A DNA stretch of 64,000 nucleotides, taken from positions 1,426,001 to 1,490,000 of the forward strand of contig NC_010407.1 of assembly GCF_000069225.1 (NCBI RefSeq). Direction: 5' to 3'. The translations under genes were made by a program, and so were the position numbers. Source of the DNA: Clavibacter sepedonicus (GTDB taxonomy: Bacteria > Actinomycetota > Actinomycetes > Actinomycetales > Microbacteriaceae). The notes below the pieces were generated by a model. That model did no database searches, had not been told where the DNA came from, and saw only the letters and a program-made list of their open reading frames with translations. Below, one piece after another: positions 37,677 through 45,169 of this stretch; within the stretch, counting starts at the first letter, position 1, and each line of letters begins with the position of its first letter.

Positions 37677-38114
37677 ATGGTCGACATCCGGCACGCGCAG
37701 GCATCCGACGGGGACGCGGTCTTCGCCCTGTGCCAGCAGCTCGACATGATCAACGCTCCGGCGACCCGGGATGACTTCGACGTCACCTTCTCCCACATCC
37801 TGCGCGCGAACAAGGACGTCGGCCGCGACGTCCTGCTCGTCGCAGAGGAGGCGGGCACCGTCGTCGGGTATGCGTACCTCGTCGTGAGCCGCCTCCTCTA
37901 CGCGGGCGGGCTCAGTGCACACCTCGAGGAGCTCGTCGTCGACAAAGATGCGCGGAGCGGCGGCACGGGCTCTGCGCTCGTGCGGGCGGTCGAGCGGCTC
38001 TGCGGTGACCGCGGCGTCGGACAGATCACCATGAGCACTCGACGTGCCGGGGAGTTCTACAAGAGGCTGGGCTACGAGCGCACGGCGGAGTTCTACAAGA
38101 AGCTCCTGCGCTAG
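37677..38114 (+). CDS. GNAT-family acetyltransferase
   Basis: Protein of 145 residues with the N-acetyltransferase fold: VDIRHAQASDGDAVFALCQQL, LLVAEEAGTVVGYAYL, a central HLEELVVDKDARSGGTGSALV with the acetyl-CoA pyrophosphate-binding loop (R-x-x-G-x-G/A reads RSGGTGSAL), and AGEFYKRLGYERTAEFY at the end. It starts four bases after ctaF, so it may be transcribed with the oxidase genes. Its TAG stop lies in the left CTAG target copy of the adjacent IS element; before the insertion the same codon would have ended the gene, so the protein is complete. The substrate is unknown. Confidence 0.9.
   Translation: MVDIRHAQASDGDAVFALCQQLDMINAPATRDDFDVTFSHILRANKDVGRDVLLVAEEAGTVVGYAYLVVSRLLYAGGLSAHLEELVVDKDARSGGTGSALVRAVERLCGDRGVGQITMSTRRAGEFYKRLGYERTAEFYKKLLR
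38111..38114. repeat. left target-site duplication CTAG of the IS element
   Basis: CTAG here and at 39170-39173 flanks the perfect outer inverted repeats. The flanking bases allow GCTAGG on the left and CCTAGG on the right, resembling the NCTAGN target described for Bordetella IS481. Confidence 0.75.
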
Positions 38115-38142
38115 GTGTAGTTCCTCGGGAGGTTGTGAACGC
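38115..38142 (+). repeat. left terminal inverted repeat of the IS481 element
   Basis: 28 bases matching the right end (39142-39169, reverse strand) at 25 positions; the three mismatches are clustered at positions 11, 12 and 14. Confidence 0.9.
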
Positions 38143-38155
38143 TGGGGCGGATAGC

Positions 38156-38210
38156 GAAGACCTCCGGGACGATGTGAGTTACCAAGCACACGTCATCACC
38201 GGAGGTCTTC
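38156..38210 (+). promoter_or_regulatory. inverted repeat that can sequester the transposase ribosome-binding site
   Basis: GAAGACCTCCGG (38156-38167) is perfectly complementary to CCGGAGGTCTTC (38199-38210), with a 31-base loop. The right arm contains the ribosome-binding site GGAGG (38201-38205) and ends directly before the GTG start. In transcripts entering from outside, both arms would pair and hide the site; in shorter transcripts starting inside the loop the site would be free. Confidence 0.65.
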
Positions 38211-39173
38211 GTGACTCACGCTAATGCCCCGTTCGCTCCCGTGGGCAGGCTTCGGCTTGCCCGGTTGATCGTTGAGGACGGGTGGCCGGTCCGGCGTGCG
38301 GCGGAGAGGTTCCAGTGCTCGCCCGCGACCGCGTCGAGATGGGCTCGCCGGTATCGGGCCGGGTTGCCGATGACGGACCGCTCATCCCGCCCGCACCGGC
38401 AACCGACCCGCACGAGTCAGCGTCGGGAGCGGCGGATCATCGCGCTGAGATTCACTCGCCGGTGGGGCCCGCACCGCATCAGCTATCACCTCCGCGTTCC
38501 GCGTTCGACGGTCGAGCGGGTGCTGAACCGGTATCGGATGCCGTTGCTCGAGCACGTCGATCTGAGCACCGGGCTCCCTGCCCGGCGGTCTCCTGCCCGA
38601 CGCTACGAGCACTCCTCGCCGGGAGATCTGGTCCACGTCGACATCAAGAAGCTCGGCCGCATCCCGGACGGCGGCGGGCACCGAGTCCTCGGCAGAGCGG
38701 CCGGCCGGAGGAACACTCCCCGGACCGGGCGGGGATACGCGTTCCTGCATCACGCCGTGGATGACCACTCCCGACTGGCGTACTCCGAGATCCTCACCGA
38801 CGAGCGCAAGGAGACCGCTGCCGCGTTCTGGGCCCGCGCGAACGCGTTCTTCACCGCCGCGGGCATCACCGTGATCCGTGTCCTGACGGACAACGGCTCC
38901 TGCTACCGCTCCCACGCCTTCACCGAGGCGCTCGGCACCATCGCCCACACACGCACCCGCCCGTACCGGCCCCAGACGAACGGGAAGGTCGAGCGCTTCA
39001 ACCGCACCCTCGCCACGGAATGGGCTTACGCCCATCCCTATCGCACCGACGAGGCCCGCGCCGCGACCTACCCTGCCTGGCTGCATCACTACAACCACCA
39101 CCGCCCCCACACCGGCATCGGCGGACTCACGCCCGCCGAACGCGTTCACAACCTCACTGGGAACTACACCTAG
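38211..39173 (+). CDS. IS481-family DDE transposase
   Basis: Transposase of 320 residues. N-terminal helix-turn-helix motifs (RLRLARLIVEDGWPVRRAAER, WGPHRISYHLRVPRSTVERVL) precede the rve integrase core. Catalytic residues are the aspartate in GDLVHVDIKKLG (about residue 145), the aspartate in RVLTDNGSCYRSH (about 226) and the glutamate in TNGKVERFNRTLA (about 262). The C-terminal HHRPHTGIGGLTPAERV motif is typical. The reading frame runs through the right inverted repeat and its TAG stop (39171-39173) lies in the target duplication, outside the element proper. Confidence 0.95.
   Translation: MTHANAPFAPVGRLRLARLIVEDGWPVRRAAERFQCSPATASRWARRYRAGLPMTDRSSRPHRQPTRTSQRRERRIIALRFTRRWGPHRISYHLRVPRSTVERVLNRYRMPLLEHVDLSTGLPARRSPARRYEHSSPGDLVHVDIKKLGRIPDGGGHRVLGRAAGRRNTPRTGRGYAFLHHAVDDHSRLAYSEILTDERKETAAAFWARANAFFTAAGITVIRVLTDNGSCYRSHAFTEALGTIAHTRTRPYRPQTNGKVERFNRTLATEWAYAHPYRTDEARAATYPAWLHHYNHHRPHTGIGGLTPAERVHNLTGNYT
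39142..39169 (-). repeat. right terminal inverted repeat of the IS481 element
   Basis: Complement of the left repeat with 25 of 28 matching bases; it also codes for the last residues of the transposase (HNLTGNYT). Confidence 0.9.
39170..39173. repeat. right target-site duplication CTAG of the IS element
   Basis: This CTAG contains the stop codon of the transposase on the plus strand (TAG 39171-39173) and that of the neighbouring minus-strand gene (TAG read from 39172 to 39170). Confidence 0.75.
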
Positions 39174-39823
39174 GCGCGGAGCACGGCGCGGAGCGCCGAG
39201 GGGACGCGGCGCGGGTCGCCGGCGAGCTCGGCGAGCGAGCCGTCGAGCGGATCCTCGTCGAACACCGCGAGCTCGCGGGCGACCGCGTCCTGCCGCACGG
39301 ACGCGTCGCGTGCCGTGACGTCGCGCGCGGGGGATCCCGTCGCCCGGGCGTCCTCCAGCGCGAGGCCGGCGGTCGCGGGGGAGGCGCCGAGGGCGAGCGC
39401 CACGTCGCGCGCGATGTGCGCCGTCATGAGCTCGTCGAAGAAGCCGGCCGTCGTGTCGGGCGTGCGGCGGACGAGCGCCCACGCGCCCTCGGGACCGAAG
39501 TGGTGCGCGAGCGCCGCCTTCACGATGACGGCGAGCGGGCGGAGGTCCGGCACCGGGGCGGGATCGGGCGCGGCATCGTCCGCGGTCGTCGTCCCGGCGG
39601 ACGGGGCGACCGGCTCGGCCTTGTGCGCGGGCACGTGGGTCGGCCGCACGGACCCGCCGTGGAGCCGGGCCGCGATGGCGGCCAGCTCGCCGGTGGCGGT
39701 CGAGACGACGGGTGCCGGGGGAGCTGGCGGCCCGGCGACGGATCGCGGTCCCGCCTGCCGCGGATCGGACGCCGCGGGCGCGGCCTCGGTCGGGACGGAC
39801 TTGCCTCTGCGCCACCGGAACAT
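39170..39823 (-). CDS. hypothetical protein of 217 residues
   Basis: Not recognised. The ATG at 39823 is selected because GGGGAGG stands nine bases upstream. The protein begins MFRWRRGKSVPTEAAPAAS, has a low-complexity Ala/Pro/Asp-rich first half (to about residue 90) and a more structured second half with PLAVIVKAALAHHFGPEGAW, LVRRTPDTTAGFFDELMTAH and IARDVALALGASPATAGLAL. No signal peptide or transmembrane helix is evident. Codon use looks native (strong G/C at third positions). The stop TAG is supplied by the CTAG at the IS junction, so the gene seems complete. Confidence 0.65.
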   Translation of the reverse strand: MFRWRRGKSVPTEAAPAASDPRQAGPRSVAGPPAPPAPVVSTATGELAAIAARLHGGSVRPTHVPAHKAEPVAPSAGTTTADDAAPDPAPVPDLRPLAVIVKAALAHHFGPEGAWALVRRTPDTTAGFFDELMTAHIARDVALALGASPATAGLALEDARATGSPARDVTARDASVRQDAVARELAVFDEDPLDGSLAELAGDPRRVPSALRAVLRA

Positions 39824-39920
39824 GATCCACGGCCTCCCCGATCGCACCGCCGCGATCAGGATCATCATCGTGGGCGACACGCCCGGGTTGTCCCGCGACA
39901 CGCCGGGGATCCCGGGCGTT

Positions 39921-39936
39921 GCCCCCGCGCGGGGGC
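39921..39936. repeat. perfect 16-base palindrome
   Basis: GCCCCCGCGCGGGGGC lies upstream of the 217-residue hypothetical gene, close to another inverted pair (ACGCCCGGG/CCCGGGCGT, about 39881-39919). These structures fill the 190-base gap between the two minus-strand genes and may be regulatory or termination signals. Confidence 0.5.
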
Positions 39937-39952
39937 GACGAAGACCGGCCTG

Positions 39953-39988
39953 CCGGCGGGTGCGCACGACGACGCGCGCACCCGCCGG
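39953..39988 (-). terminator. hairpin terminator after the 62-residue protein gene
   Basis: Perfect 13-base stem CCGGCGGGTGCGC/GCGCACCCGCCGG with a 10-base loop, 26 bases downstream of the stop codon of the minus-strand small gene. Confidence 0.7.
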
Positions 39989-40014
39989 ATGCGCGCGTCG
40001 TCGTGGTTGGGCGG

Positions 40015-40203
40015 CTAGTTGCCGATCTGCCCGTCGCGCGAGTCCTCGATGACGGTGCCAACGGCGATCGCCACGGTGATGCCCCAGCTGAGCCACATGA
40101 GGCCGAGCTTCCAGTCGCGCGGACCCCGACGGGTCGTCTGGAGCGTGCTCCAGCCGCCGACGAGGGCGCTGAGGACGCTGCCGTTCAGGATGTACTTGCG
40201 CAT
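40015..40203 (-). CDS. small membrane protein of 62 residues, unknown function
   Basis: Not recognised. The product starts MRKYILNGSVLSALVGGWST and contains one probable transmembrane helix (about residues 33-52, LGLMWLSWGITVAIAVGTVI) followed by a short acidic tail EDSRDGQIGN. The ATG at 40203 is preceded by a good GGGAGGTG ribosome-binding site, and a strong hairpin follows the stop, which together argue that it is a real gene. It could be cotranscribed with the downstream 217-residue gene only by read-through. Confidence 0.7.
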   Translation of the reverse strand: MRKYILNGSVLSALVGGWSTLQTTRRGPRDWKLGLMWLSWGITVAIAVGTVIEDSRDGQIGN

Positions 40204-40365
40204 GACACCTCCCAGTGTGCTTCCACGGTACCGGGATCCGACCGCCGAGTCCGTCGCCCGGTCGTGTGCGCGCGCTCCGAACCACGCGGCGTCCCCTTAC
40301 CGCAGGCGGTGCGGACTCCCGGCGGCCGGTGAGTACAGTGATCGCGGATCAGACAGGAGGCGCCC

Positions 40366-41520
40366 GTGCGCACAGCCCTCATCGGGGTGGTGCTCCTCGT
40401 CGTCGGCGCCGTCGCCGTGGCCACCGGAGCCCTCCCGCTCGACGACCTCGGCGTCCTGTACGAGCGGGTCTGGCCGATCCTCCTCTTCGTGGTCGCCATC
40501 ACCGTGGTCACCGAGCTCGCCAGCGAGGCGGGCCTGTTCACCTGGATCGCCGAGCGCGCCGCCGGCCTCGGCCGCGGACGCACGTGGGCCCTCTGGCTCG
40601 CGACCGTGCTCCTCGCCTGCCTCTGCACGATCTTCCTGTCGCTCGACACGACCGCCGTGCTGCTCACGCCCGTGGTCGTCGTGCTCGCCCGGCACTGCGG
40701 GCTCCCGCCGCTCCCGTTCGCACTGACCACCGTGTGGCTCGCCAACACCGCGTCGCTCCTGCTGCCCGTCTCGAACCTCACGAACCTGCTCGCGGAGCAC
40801 GAGCTCGGCGGCCTCGGCCCCGCCGGGTTCGCGGCGCTCACGGTCGCGCCCGCGCTCGTCGCCATCGCCGTGCCCGTGCTCGCGATCCTCGTGATCCACC
40901 GCAAGGACCTCTTCACCCGCTACGAGGTCGGGGCACCGACCGCGCCGACCGACCGCGTGCTCCTCGTGGGCAGCGCTGTGGTCGTGGGGCTCCTCGTGCC
41001 CGCGCTCGTCTCGGGCGTCGAGGTGTGGATCCCCGCGCTCGCCGCGGCCGTCGTGCTCGCGATCCTCACGGCCGTCCGCCGGCCCCGCGTCCTCCGGCTC
41101 GGGCTTCTGCCGTGGCAGCTCGTGGTGTTCGCCTCGGGCCTCTTCATCGTGATGGAGGCCGCGCAGTCGCTCGGGCTCACCGCCGTGATGGCCGCCGTCT
41201 CGGGCCAAGGGCAGGACGCCGGGGCGCTCTTCCGGCTCGCGGGCGTCGCGACGCTCAGCGCCAACGCCGTCGACAACCTGCCGGCCTACCTCGCGCTCGA
41301 GCCGGTCGCGGGATCCCCGGAGCGGCTCGTCGCGATCCTCGTGGGCGTGAACGCCGGCCCGCTCATCACCCCGTGGGCCTCGCTCGCGACGCTGCTCTGG
41401 CACGAGCGGCTCGTGAGCATGGGGGTCCATATCAAGTGGTCGCGATACATGCTGCTGGGGCTCGTGGTCGCGCCCCTCACGGTCGGCCTTGCGATGCTCG
41501 CGTTCGTGCTCACGCACTGA
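40366..41520 (+). CDS. ArsB/SLC13-type (ion transporter superfamily) permease
   Basis: Integral membrane protein of 384 residues with about eleven transmembrane helices. It belongs to the ArsB/NhaD/citrate (IT) superfamily: IFLSLDTTAVLLTPVVVVLAR in the first half and NAVDNLPAYLALEPVAG in the second are the paired re-entrant motifs, and NTASLLLPVSNLTNLL resembles the NTxSLLLP(V/I)SNLTN signature of ArsB-type transporters. Arsenite export is one possibility, but no arsR or arsC gene is nearby, so dicarboxylate or other anion transport is equally possible. The GTG at 40366 follows an AGGAGG site. Confidence 0.85.
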   Translation: MRTALIGVVLLVVGAVAVATGALPLDDLGVLYERVWPILLFVVAITVVTELASEAGLFTWIAERAAGLGRGRTWALWLATVLLACLCTIFLSLDTTAVLLTPVVVVLARHCGLPPLPFALTTVWLANTASLLLPVSNLTNLLAEHELGGLGPAGFAALTVAPALVAIAVPVLAILVIHRKDLFTRYEVGAPTAPTDRVLLVGSAVVVGLLVPALVSGVEVWIPALAAAVVLAILTAVRRPRVLRLGLLPWQLVVFASGLFIVMEAAQSLGLTAVMAAVSGQGQDAGALFRLAGVATLSANAVDNLPAYLALEPVAGSPERLVAILVGVNAGPLITPWASLATLLWHERLVSMGVHIKWSRYMLLGLVVAPLTVGLAMLAFVLTH

Positions 41521-41553
41521 CCGGGCGGCCGCAGCTGGCAGGCCGCTGGCAGT

Positions 41554-41586
41554 CTGACCGATCGTGCAGGGACTGACCGATCGGTC
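41554..41586 (+). promoter_or_regulatory. TetR-type operator upstream of the tetR gene
   Basis: CTGACCGATCG occurs twice, at 41554-41564 and 41573-41583 (19-base spacing). The second copy extends into the perfect palindrome GACCGATCGGTC (41575-41586), four bases before the -10 candidate TAGGCT. Confidence 0.7.
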
Positions 41587-41590
41587 GACA

Positions 41591-41596
41591 TAGGCT
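41591..41596 (+). promoter_or_regulatory. candidate leaderless -10 element TAGGCT of the tetR gene
   Basis: TAGGCT is separated from the GTG start at 41603 by six bases, with no ribosome-binding site, the pattern of leaderless transcripts in actinobacteria. Confidence 0.55.
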
Positions 41597-41602
41597 CTCC
41601 GG

Positions 41603-42181
41603 GTGACCCGATCCCCCCGCGCATCCGCCGGCGACGAGCTCCGCACCATCGCGGCGGCGCGCTTCGCCCGCGACGGGTTCCAGGCCACCTCGCTGCAGCA
41701 GATCGCGGACGAGGCGGGCTACTCGAAGTCCAGCGTGCTCTACCACTTCGCCTCCAAGGAGGCGCTGCTGGACGCCCTGCTCGAGCCGACCATCGACGCG
41801 CTCGCCGGCGTCATCGAGCGCGCCGACTCCATCCGCGGGGACGAGGACGCGAGGCGCCAGTTCGTCGAGCGCTTCATCGACTTCCTCTTGCTGCACCGGC
41901 ACGAGGTGGCGCTGTTCATCACGCAGGGCCGCTCGCTCGGGCACCTCGCGGTGATCGAGCGCGCCAACGACCTCGTGCGCACGCTCGGCGAGACCGCGGG
42001 CGCGCTCGACAGCACCCTCGACCAGCTGCGCTTCGGCGTGGCTCTCGGCGGCGCGGCGTACATCCTCGCCGCGAGCGACGACTGGTCCACCAACGAACCG
42101 CTGCCCGACGACGAGATCAGGGCTGCTCTCGTCGTGGTCGTGGGGGAGCTCCTCGCCCCCCTCGGCACTCGCTCCGCCTGA
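41603..42181 (+). CDS. TetR-family transcriptional regulator
   Basis: Protein of 192 residues with an N-terminal TetR DNA-binding domain (LRTIAAARFARDGFQATSLQ, then QIADEAGYSKSSVLYHFASKEALL) and a ligand-binding all-helical C-terminus. It is followed after 45 bases by an MMPL exporter and a YhgE-type gene, so it most likely represses this operon and itself through the palindrome at 41575-41586. The inducer is unknown; a lipophilic or toxic substrate of the exporter is a reasonable guess. Confidence 0.9.
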   Translation: MTRSPRASAGDELRTIAAARFARDGFQATSLQQIADEAGYSKSSVLYHFASKEALLDALLEPTIDALAGVIERADSIRGDEDARRQFVERFIDFLLLHRHEVALFITQGRSLGHLAVIERANDLVRTLGETAGALDSTLDQLRFGVALGGAAYILAASDDWSTNEPLPDDEIRAALVVVVGELLAPLGTRSA

Positions 42182-42226
42182 TCCCCGCTCCGCACCAGCA
42201 CGTCCCCACGCAAGGAGAGCCAGCCC

Positions 42227-45169
42227 ATGGCCACGCTTCTGTACCGGCTCGGCCGGATCTCGTTCCTCCACCCGTGGCGCGTCGTCGCCGCGTGGATCCT
42301 CGTCCTCGGCATCCTGCTCGGCGGCGGCCTCGCGCTCGGCGGCAAGACCCAGGAGTCGTTCTCGATCCCGGGCACCGAGTCGCAGGAGGTCATCGACCGG
42401 CTCGCCGCCGTGTTCCCGCAGGCCGCGGGCGCGAGCGCGCAGATCGTGACCGAGGCACCGGCCGGCGCGAAGGTCACCGACGACGCCGACAAGGCCGCGA
42501 TCGAGGCGACCGCGAAGGCCGCGGGCGAGGTCGACGGCGTCGCGACGGCGCTCTCGCCCTTCTCCGAGTACGCGAGCGACGCCGTGTCCGACGACGGCAC
42601 CGTGGCGATCACGACCGTGCAGTTCTCCGGGCAGAGCGACCAGGTGACCACCGCGACGCTCGACGCGCTGAAGGAGTCGGCGCAGGCGGCCGAGGACGCG
42701 GGGCTCACGGTCTCGTTCGGCGGCCAGGTCTTCCAGGACATCCACTACGGAGTGACCGTGACGGAGGCGTTCGGCGTGCTCTTCGCGGGCCTCGTGCTCG
42801 TGCTCACCTTCGGCTCGATGCTCGCGGCCGGGCTGCCGCTCATCGGCGCGCTGGTCGGGGTGGCCGCGTCCGCGGGCGCGCTGCTGGCCGCGTCGAAGTT
42901 CGTCACGGTGTCGAGCGCGTCGCCGCTGCTCGCGGTGATGATCGGCCTCGCGGTCGGCATCGACTACGCGCTCTTCATCCTCATGCGGCACCGCACGCAG
43001 CTCGCCAACGGCATGCCCGTCGAGCGCTCGGCGTCGACCGCGGTGGCGACGGCAGGCAGCGCCGTGATCTTCGCGGGCGTGACGGTGATCATCGCGCTGC
43101 TGGGGCTCCTCGTGGTGCAGATCCCGTTCCTCACGGTGATGGGACTCGGCGCGGCGTTCGCGGTGCTGCTCGCCATGGGCGTCGCGACGACCCTGCTGCC
43201 GGCGATGCTCGGCCTCGCGGGGGAGCGCCTCCGGCCGAAGGAGGGCTCGCGGGCCGCCCGCCGCGCGAAGGCGCAGTCCGAGGGGACGCAGCGCACGCTC
43301 GGCGCGCGATGGGTGAAGATCGTCACGAAGGTGCCGATCATCCCCGTCGTGATCGTGATCGGCATCGCCGGCCTCCTCGCCGTGCCCGCGTCGCAGCTGC
43401 AGCTCGGGCTGCCGAGCGGGGCGACCGAGCCCGCCGGATCCACCAGCCGCGTCGCGTACGACACCGTCTCCGACGCGTTCGGACCGGGCCACAACGGGCC
43501 GCTCGTCGTGCTCGTCGACATCACGCAGACCACCGACCCGATCGGGGTGCTCGGGGAGATCGGCGACGAGATCCGCGGGCTCGACGACGTGGCCTTCGTC
43601 GGCACCGGCACGCCGAACCCGTCGGTCGACACCGCGATCATCCAGGTGCTGCCGGACAGCCCGCCCGAGTCCGCGGAGACGACCGCGCTCATGCAGTCGA
43701 TCCGCGACCTCGCGCCCGGCCTCCACGACCGCTACGACACCCGTGTCTCCGTCACGGGCACGACCGCGGTGCAGAACGACATCTCGCAGCGGCTCGACCA
43801 GGCGCTCGTGCCGTTCGGCATCGTGGTGGTGGGGCTGTCGATCATCCTGCTGATGATCGTGTTCCGCTCGATCTTCGTGCCGATCAAGGCGGCCGTCGGC
43901 TTCCTGCTGAGCGTCGTCGTGTCGTTCGGCACCGTGGTCCTGATCTTCCAGGACGGCGCGTTCGCGGACGTCCTCGGGGTGACGCCGGGCCCGATCCTGA
44001 GCTTCATGCCGATCCTGCTCATGGCGATCCTGTTCGGGCTCGCCATGGACTACGAGGTGTTCCTCGTCTCCGGGATGCGTGAGGACTTCGTGCACCACGG
44101 CGATGCGAAGCGCGCCATCGTCACCGGCTTCTCGGGCGCGGCCCGCGTCGTGACGGCGGCCGCCCTCATCATGTTCTTCGTCTTCGCGGCCTTCGTGCCC
44201 GAGGGCGCGGGCGTGATCAAGACCATCGCGCTCGGGCTCGCGGTCGGCATCTTCTTCGACGCCTTCCTCGTGCGCATGACCCTGGTGCCCGCGGCCATGG
44301 CGCTGCTCGGGAAGCGGGCGTGGTGGATCCCGCGCTGGCTCGACCGGATCCTGCCCGACGTCGACATCGAGGGCGAGGGCCTCCGCGAGCGCCAGGACGA
44401 CGTGGACTGGGCCCGGGCGTCCGGCGCCGCCGTCGCGACCGAGCGGCTCGTCGTGGGGGTGCCGGGCCGACGGCTCGCGCCCGTCGACCTCAGCGCACCG
44501 GCCGGATCCCTCGTGCTCGTCGAGGGCGACGTCGCCGACCGGCGCCTCCTCGGGGCGACGCTCGGCGCCCGGCTCGCGCCGCTGTCCGGCCGCGCGCACG
44601 TCGCCGGGCACCCGCTCGCCTCGGAGGCCGGCCGCGTGCTCACGAGCGTGGCGATGGCCGACCTCGGCCGCGTCGACCGGGTGGACTCGGGGGTGACCGT
44701 GGGCGACCTGCTCACGGAGCGCATCGACCTGTCGGAGCCGATGGGCCGCCGCCGCGGCGCCCGCGCGCGCCAGGCGGAATGGCTCGGCCGGATCGACCAG
44801 GCGGCCGACGCCGCGGGGGCCCGCCGCATCGGCGCCGACGACCCCGTCGGATCCCTCCTGCCGCTCGAGCGCGCCATCGCCCTGACCGCCGTCGCCGCCT
44901 CGGGGCGCGCCCCGGTGCTCGTGCTCGACGTGGTGGATCCCTTCCCGGACGCCGCCGCCGAGCGCGCGTTCCTCGCCGCCCTGCCCGCCCTCGTGCACGA
45001 GAGCACGACCGTCCTGCTGGGCGCGCCGTGGTTCCCGGACGAGCACGGGATCCCGGGCAGGCCCACCGTGCGCCTCCGCCTCCACGCGGAGGATGCGCCC
45101 GCTCCCGACGCCGACGAGCGCCCCGACACCGACCAGCCCGTCACGACCGGCAAGGAGACCCGCCGATGA
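42227..45169 (+). CDS. MMPL-family RND exporter with C-terminal degenerate ABC-ATPase-like domain
   Basis: Protein of 980 residues. Residues 1 to about 715 are a standard MMPL/RND transporter with twelve predicted transmembrane helices: first helix WRVVAAWILVLGILLGGGLAL, proton-relay-type segments GLAVGIDYALFILMRHRTQ and FGLAMDYEVFLVSGMREDF, and two extracytoplasmic domains. Residues about 725-980 are soluble and recall an ABC nucleotide-binding domain: LVVGVPGRRLAPVDLSAPAG, then GSLVLVEGDVADRRLL where a Walker A would be, LLPLERAIALTAVAASGRAP like a signature-to-Walker B helix, and VLVLDVVDPFPDAAAERAFL like Walker B. Lysine of Walker A and catalytic glutamate are missing. The ATG has an AAGGAG site; the stop overlaps the next gene by four bases. 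Confidence 0.92.
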   Translation: MATLLYRLGRISFLHPWRVVAAWILVLGILLGGGLALGGKTQESFSIPGTESQEVIDRLAAVFPQAAGASAQIVTEAPAGAKVTDDADKAAIEATAKAAGEVDGVATALSPFSEYASDAVSDDGTVAITTVQFSGQSDQVTTATLDALKESAQAAEDAGLTVSFGGQVFQDIHYGVTVTEAFGVLFAGLVLVLTFGSMLAAGLPLIGALVGVAASAGALLAASKFVTVSSASPLLAVMIGLAVGIDYALFILMRHRTQLANGMPVERSASTAVATAGSAVIFAGVTVIIALLGLLVVQIPFLTVMGLGAAFAVLLAMGVATTLLPAMLGLAGERLRPKEGSRAARRAKAQSEGTQRTLGARWVKIVTKVPIIPVVIVIGIAGLLAVPASQLQLGLPSGATEPAGSTSRVAYDTVSDAFGPGHNGPLVVLVDITQTTDPIGVLGEIGDEIRGLDDVAFVGTGTPNPSVDTAIIQVLPDSPPESAETTALMQSIRDLAPGLHDRYDTRVSVTGTTAVQNDISQRLDQALVPFGIVVVGLSIILLMIVFRSIFVPIKAAVGFLLSVVVSFGTVVLIFQDGAFADVLGVTPGPILSFMPILLMAILFGLAMDYEVFLVSGMREDFVHHGDAKRAIVTGFSGAARVVTAAALIMFFVFAAFVPEGAGVIKTIALGLAVGIFFDAFLVRMTLVPAAMALLGKRAWWIPRWLDRILPDVDIEGEGLRERQDDVDWARASGAAVATERLVVGVPGRRLAPVDLSAPAGSLVLVEGDVADRRLLGATLGARLAPLSGRAHVAGHPLASEAGRVLTSVAMADLGRVDRVDSGVTVGDLLTERIDLSEPMGRRRGARARQAEWLGRIDQAADAAGARRIGADDPVGSLLPLERAIALTAVAASGRAPVLVLDVVDPFPDAAAERAFLAALPALVHESTTVLLGAPWFPDEHGIPGRPTVRLRLHAEDAPAPDADERPDTDQPVTTGKETRR

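Larger units (their letters stand above)
38115..39169 (+). mobile_element. intact IS481-family insertion sequence, 1055 bp
   Basis: Element bounded by imperfect inverted repeats of 28 bases with 25 matches. The left end begins GTGTAGTTCCTCGGGAGGTT and the right end, read inwards, begins GTGTAGTTCCCAGTGAGGTT. A single transposase gene fills it. CTAG is duplicated on both sides. It sits precisely between two convergent genes and disrupts neither. Base composition is less GC-rich than the neighbouring genes, consistent with recent arrival. A transposase with the full D-D-E set and nearly perfect ends suggests it can still move. Confidence 0.93.

Noticed and set aside
40366..41520. Firm annotation of the permease as arsenite pump ArsB
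   Set aside because: The motifs fit the wider ion transporter superfamily and no arsenic regulator or reductase is nearby, so only the broad name was kept.
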